Positions 12,902 to 14,317 of a stretch of DNA of 14,317 nucleotides are shown one piece after another. Position numbers and translations under genes: made by a program. The stretch spans positions 1 through 14,317 of the forward strand of contig DASXXX010000172.1 in assembly GCA_036502765.1 (NCBI GenBank), read 5' to 3'. The first letter of the stretch is position 1, and the number at the start of each line of letters is the position of its first letter. The notes below the pieces were generated by a model that was given only the letters and a program-made list of their open reading frames with translations, made no database searches and had not been told where the DNA came from. This DNA comes from DASUAS01 sp036502765. GTDB taxonomy: Bacteria > Actinomycetota > Acidimicrobiia > IMCC26256 > DASPTH01.

Positions 12902-12919
12902 CAGTTTGACTGTTGATTG
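12902..12919. promoter_or_regulatory. AT-rich symmetric site upstream of marR-type gene, candidate operator
   Basis: CAGT-TTG-ACTG (12902-12912) is a short inverted repeat that runs into the tandem 7-mers TTGACTG (12906-12912) and TTGATTG (12913-12919). It sits directly upstream of the candidate -10 box of the MarR gene, in the least GC-rich patch of the spacer. MarR proteins commonly bind their own promoters, so autoregulation here is a reasonable guess. Confidence 0.35.
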
Positions 12920-12921
12920 GG

Positions 12922-12927
12922 TACCGT
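12922..12927 (+). promoter_or_regulatory. Candidate -10 box TACCGT for the MarR-MFS operon (leaderless)
   Basis: TACCGT fits TANNNT and ends six bases before the ATG at 12934, the spacing expected for a leaderless transcript. A poor -35 candidate, TTCAGT (12900-12905), lies 16 bp upstream and overlaps the proposed operator. Confidence 0.4.
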
Positions 12928-12933
12928 CGGAGC

Positions 12934-13410
12934 ATGCCCGACACGGTGGTCGACGTCGACGAAGCCGCGGTCGAATTGGCCCTCGCCCTCAAGCGCCTCC
13001 GGGCTCGCTTGCGAGCGGAGGCGAGGCCGTCGGAAGGGTGGACGATCTCGCAGCTCTCCGCGTTGCGCCGCCTCGTCGCCGAGGGCCCTGTCACCGCGAG
13101 CCACCTTGCCCGCTCCGAGCACGTCCGCCCCCAGTCGATGGCGGCGATCGTCACCACGCTGCGGGATGGCGGGCTCGTGACCGCCGCAGCCGACTCGACC
13201 GACGGCCGGAAGACGCTCCTCCGCGCCACCACCGCCGGTCGGCGCCTGGCGAAGGCGCGGTCGGAGTCGCGCGAGGCGTGGCTGGTGGCGGCGATCGACG
13301 ACCTGACCGAGCGCGGCCGCGCCGACGCACTCGTCGACGCGATCACGTTGCTCAACGCGCTCGCCGACTGGGGCATCGACGACCGATCGGCCAGCCGAGC
13401 CCGACGATGA
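12934..13410 (+). CDS. MarR-family transcriptional regulator
   Basis: The 158-residue protein has the MarR plan: an N-terminal dimerisation helix (about 8-32), the helix-turn-helix with WTISQLSALRRLV (36-48) and VTASHLARSEHVRPQSMAAIVTTLRDGGLV (53-82, recognition helix about 65-78), the wing with DSTDGRKTLLRATTAG (87-102), and a long C-terminal dimerisation helix region. I chose ATG 12934 because of the -10 box six nt upstream; an in-frame TTG at 12913 would add seven residues. Its TGA overlaps the ATG of the MFS gene (ATGA), a common regulator-exporter pairing in which the regulator represses the pump until a small ligand binds. The ligand is unknown. Confidence 0.9.
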   Translation: MPDTVVDVDEAAVELALALKRLRARLRAEARPSEGWTISQLSALRRLVAEGPVTASHLARSEHVRPQSMAAIVTTLRDGGLVTAAADSTDGRKTLLRATTAGRRLAKARSESREAWLVAAIDDLTERGRADALVDAITLLNALADWGIDDRSASRARR

Positions 13411-14317
13411 CCGCGGTCGCCGAGCACCCGGGTCGCCTGCGGCGCGCCGCGCAGCAGACGTTCCTCTCGCTCCGGCACCGCAACTTCAAGGTGTTCTTCT
13501 ACGGGCAGCTGGTGTCGAACACCGGGAACTGGCTCACCAACGTCGCGCTGACGCTCCTCGTGCTGCACCTCACCGGCAGCGGCCTGGCGGTGGGCGCGCT
13601 CACCGCGGCACAGTTCGGGCCGATCCTCCTGTTGTCGGCGTGGGCCGGCGCGATCGCCGACCGCTCGAACAAACGAAAGTTGCTCTTCGTCACCCAGTCG
13701 ATGGAGATGTGCCAGTCCGCCGCCCTGGCCGTGCTCGCGTTCATGCCCAACCCGCCGATCGCAGGGTTCTACGTGATCGCGATCGTCGGAGGCGTCGCGT
13801 TGGCGTTCGACAATCCGTTGCGCCGATCGTTCGTCACCGAGATGGTGCCCGGCGAGGACCGGCCGAACGCAGTCGCGCTCTACAGCGCCATCGTCAATGC
13901 ATCACGCATCTTCGGTCCCGCGCTGGCGGGCATCCTCGTGGTCACCGTCGGCTTCGGCTGGTGCTTCACCCTCGACGCCGCGTCCTACGTGTTCGTGATC
14001 GTCGCGCTGTGGATGATGCGCCCCGCCGAGTTGCTGCGGCTTCCGCACTCCGACGAGAAGTCGAAGGGCACGGTCCGCACGGCGATCCGGTACATCGCCG
14101 CCACACCGAGCCTGAGCATCGCGTTCGTGATGCTGATGGTCGTCGGCACGCTCGGCTACAACCTCAACGTCGAGCTCCCGCTCTTCGTCGAACGCTCGTT
14201 GCACGACGGCGACACCGCGTTCACGTTCCTCTACACCATCTTCAGCGTCGGCGCGTTGGCCAGCGCGCTCGTGGTCGCGCACCGACAGCTGGTGCACCTG
14301 CGCAACGTGCTCATCGG
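13407..14317 (+). CDS. MFS transporter, MFS_3 / EntS-like exporter (C-terminus cut by window edge)
   Basis: Reading from ATG 13407 gives 303 residues with no stop before the edge. The N-terminus LRHRNFKVFFYGQLVSNTGNWL (22-43) is the hallmark of MFS_3/EntS-type proteins. Hydrophobic helices follow, with the motif A loop GAIADRSNKRKLL (81-93) between helices 2 and 3, NPLRRSFVTEMVP (136-148), and a central charged loop (about 205-225) before the second half begins. Full members have about 400-430 residues, so about a quarter is missing. The family exports siderophores, macrolides and other small compounds. Translational coupling to the MarR gene points to a substrate-inducible drug or metabolite efflux pump. 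Confidence 0.9.
   Translation, partial: MTAVAEHPGRLRRAAQQTFLSLRHRNFKVFFYGQLVSNTGNWLTNVALTLLVLHLTGSGLAVGALTAAQFGPILLLSAWAGAIADRSNKRKLLFVTQSMEMCQSAALAVLAFMPNPPIAGFYVIAIVGGVALAFDNPLRRSFVTEMVPGEDRPNAVALYSAIVNASRIFGPALAGILVVTVGFGWCFTLDAASYVFVIVALWMMRPAELLRLPHSDEKSKGTVRTAIRYIAATPSLSIAFVMLMVVGTLGYNLNVELPLFVERSLHDGDTAFTFLYTIFSVGALASALVVAHRQLVHLRNVLI

Noticed and set aside
1..14317. CRISPR array, insertion sequence, phage or defence genes
   Set aside because: There are no regularly spaced repeats with unique spacers, no transposase or integrase motifs, and no nuclease or methylase domains in any supported gene.

Overview
The window is very GC-rich (third codon positions almost all G or C), densely packed, and rich in GTG/TTG starts and 4-nt start/stop overlaps. 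The gene content (branched-chain amino acid type ABC uptake, DUF35-thiolase, several SDRs, SnoaL-like protein, LtrA, MarR-MFS) and leaderless-type TANNNT promoters suggest a high-GC actinobacterium, perhaps Acidimicrobiia/Acidimicrobiales. That placement is inference from style and content; there is no rRNA marker in the window.

Region 1 (1-4464, minus strand) is one tightly linked operon of a Liv-type ABC importer, transcribed right to left: an exported substrate-binding protein (3103-4464), a small lipoprotein of unknown function (2580-3059), a 763-aa fusion of a 12-helix MFS-like domain to a LivF-type ABC ATPase (292-2583), and a LivH-type permease running off the left edge (1-291). The last three are joined by a 4-nt overlap and a zero-gap junction. 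LivM and LivG should lie beyond the left edge.

Region 2 (4465-5767) holds a probable frameshifted small gene remnant on the plus strand, a bacterial Dph6-like PP-loop ATPase on the minus strand (4900-5565), and a 202-nt divergent spacer carrying a sequence that resembles the 3' half of a degraded tRNA. Region 3 (5768-8801) has a YtcJ-type metal amidohydrolase (plus) ending 2 nt from the end of a convergent LtrA membrane protein gene, which is coupled to a small Cys/His protein gene. A 16-bp inverted repeat lies beside the promoter of that pair.

Region 4 (8829-12807) looks catabolic, probably lipid, sterol or aromatic CoA-ester metabolism: an SDR and a DUF35-thiolase fusion diverge from a nested inverted repeat carrying overlapping -10 boxes on both strands, and the fusion gene converges on an SDR/SnoaL-like operon across four tandem 15-bp repeats. 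Region 5 (12934-14317) is a MarR regulator translationally coupled to an MFS exporter cut by the right edge.

No CRISPR array, insertion sequence, rRNA or intact tRNA was seen. The most unusual items are the MFS-LivF fusion, the DUF35-thiolase fusion without the usual nucleophilic Cys, the nested inverted repeat at 9667-9712, the tRNA-like remnant and the frameshifted small ORF. I did not see a clearly new defence or mobile system.
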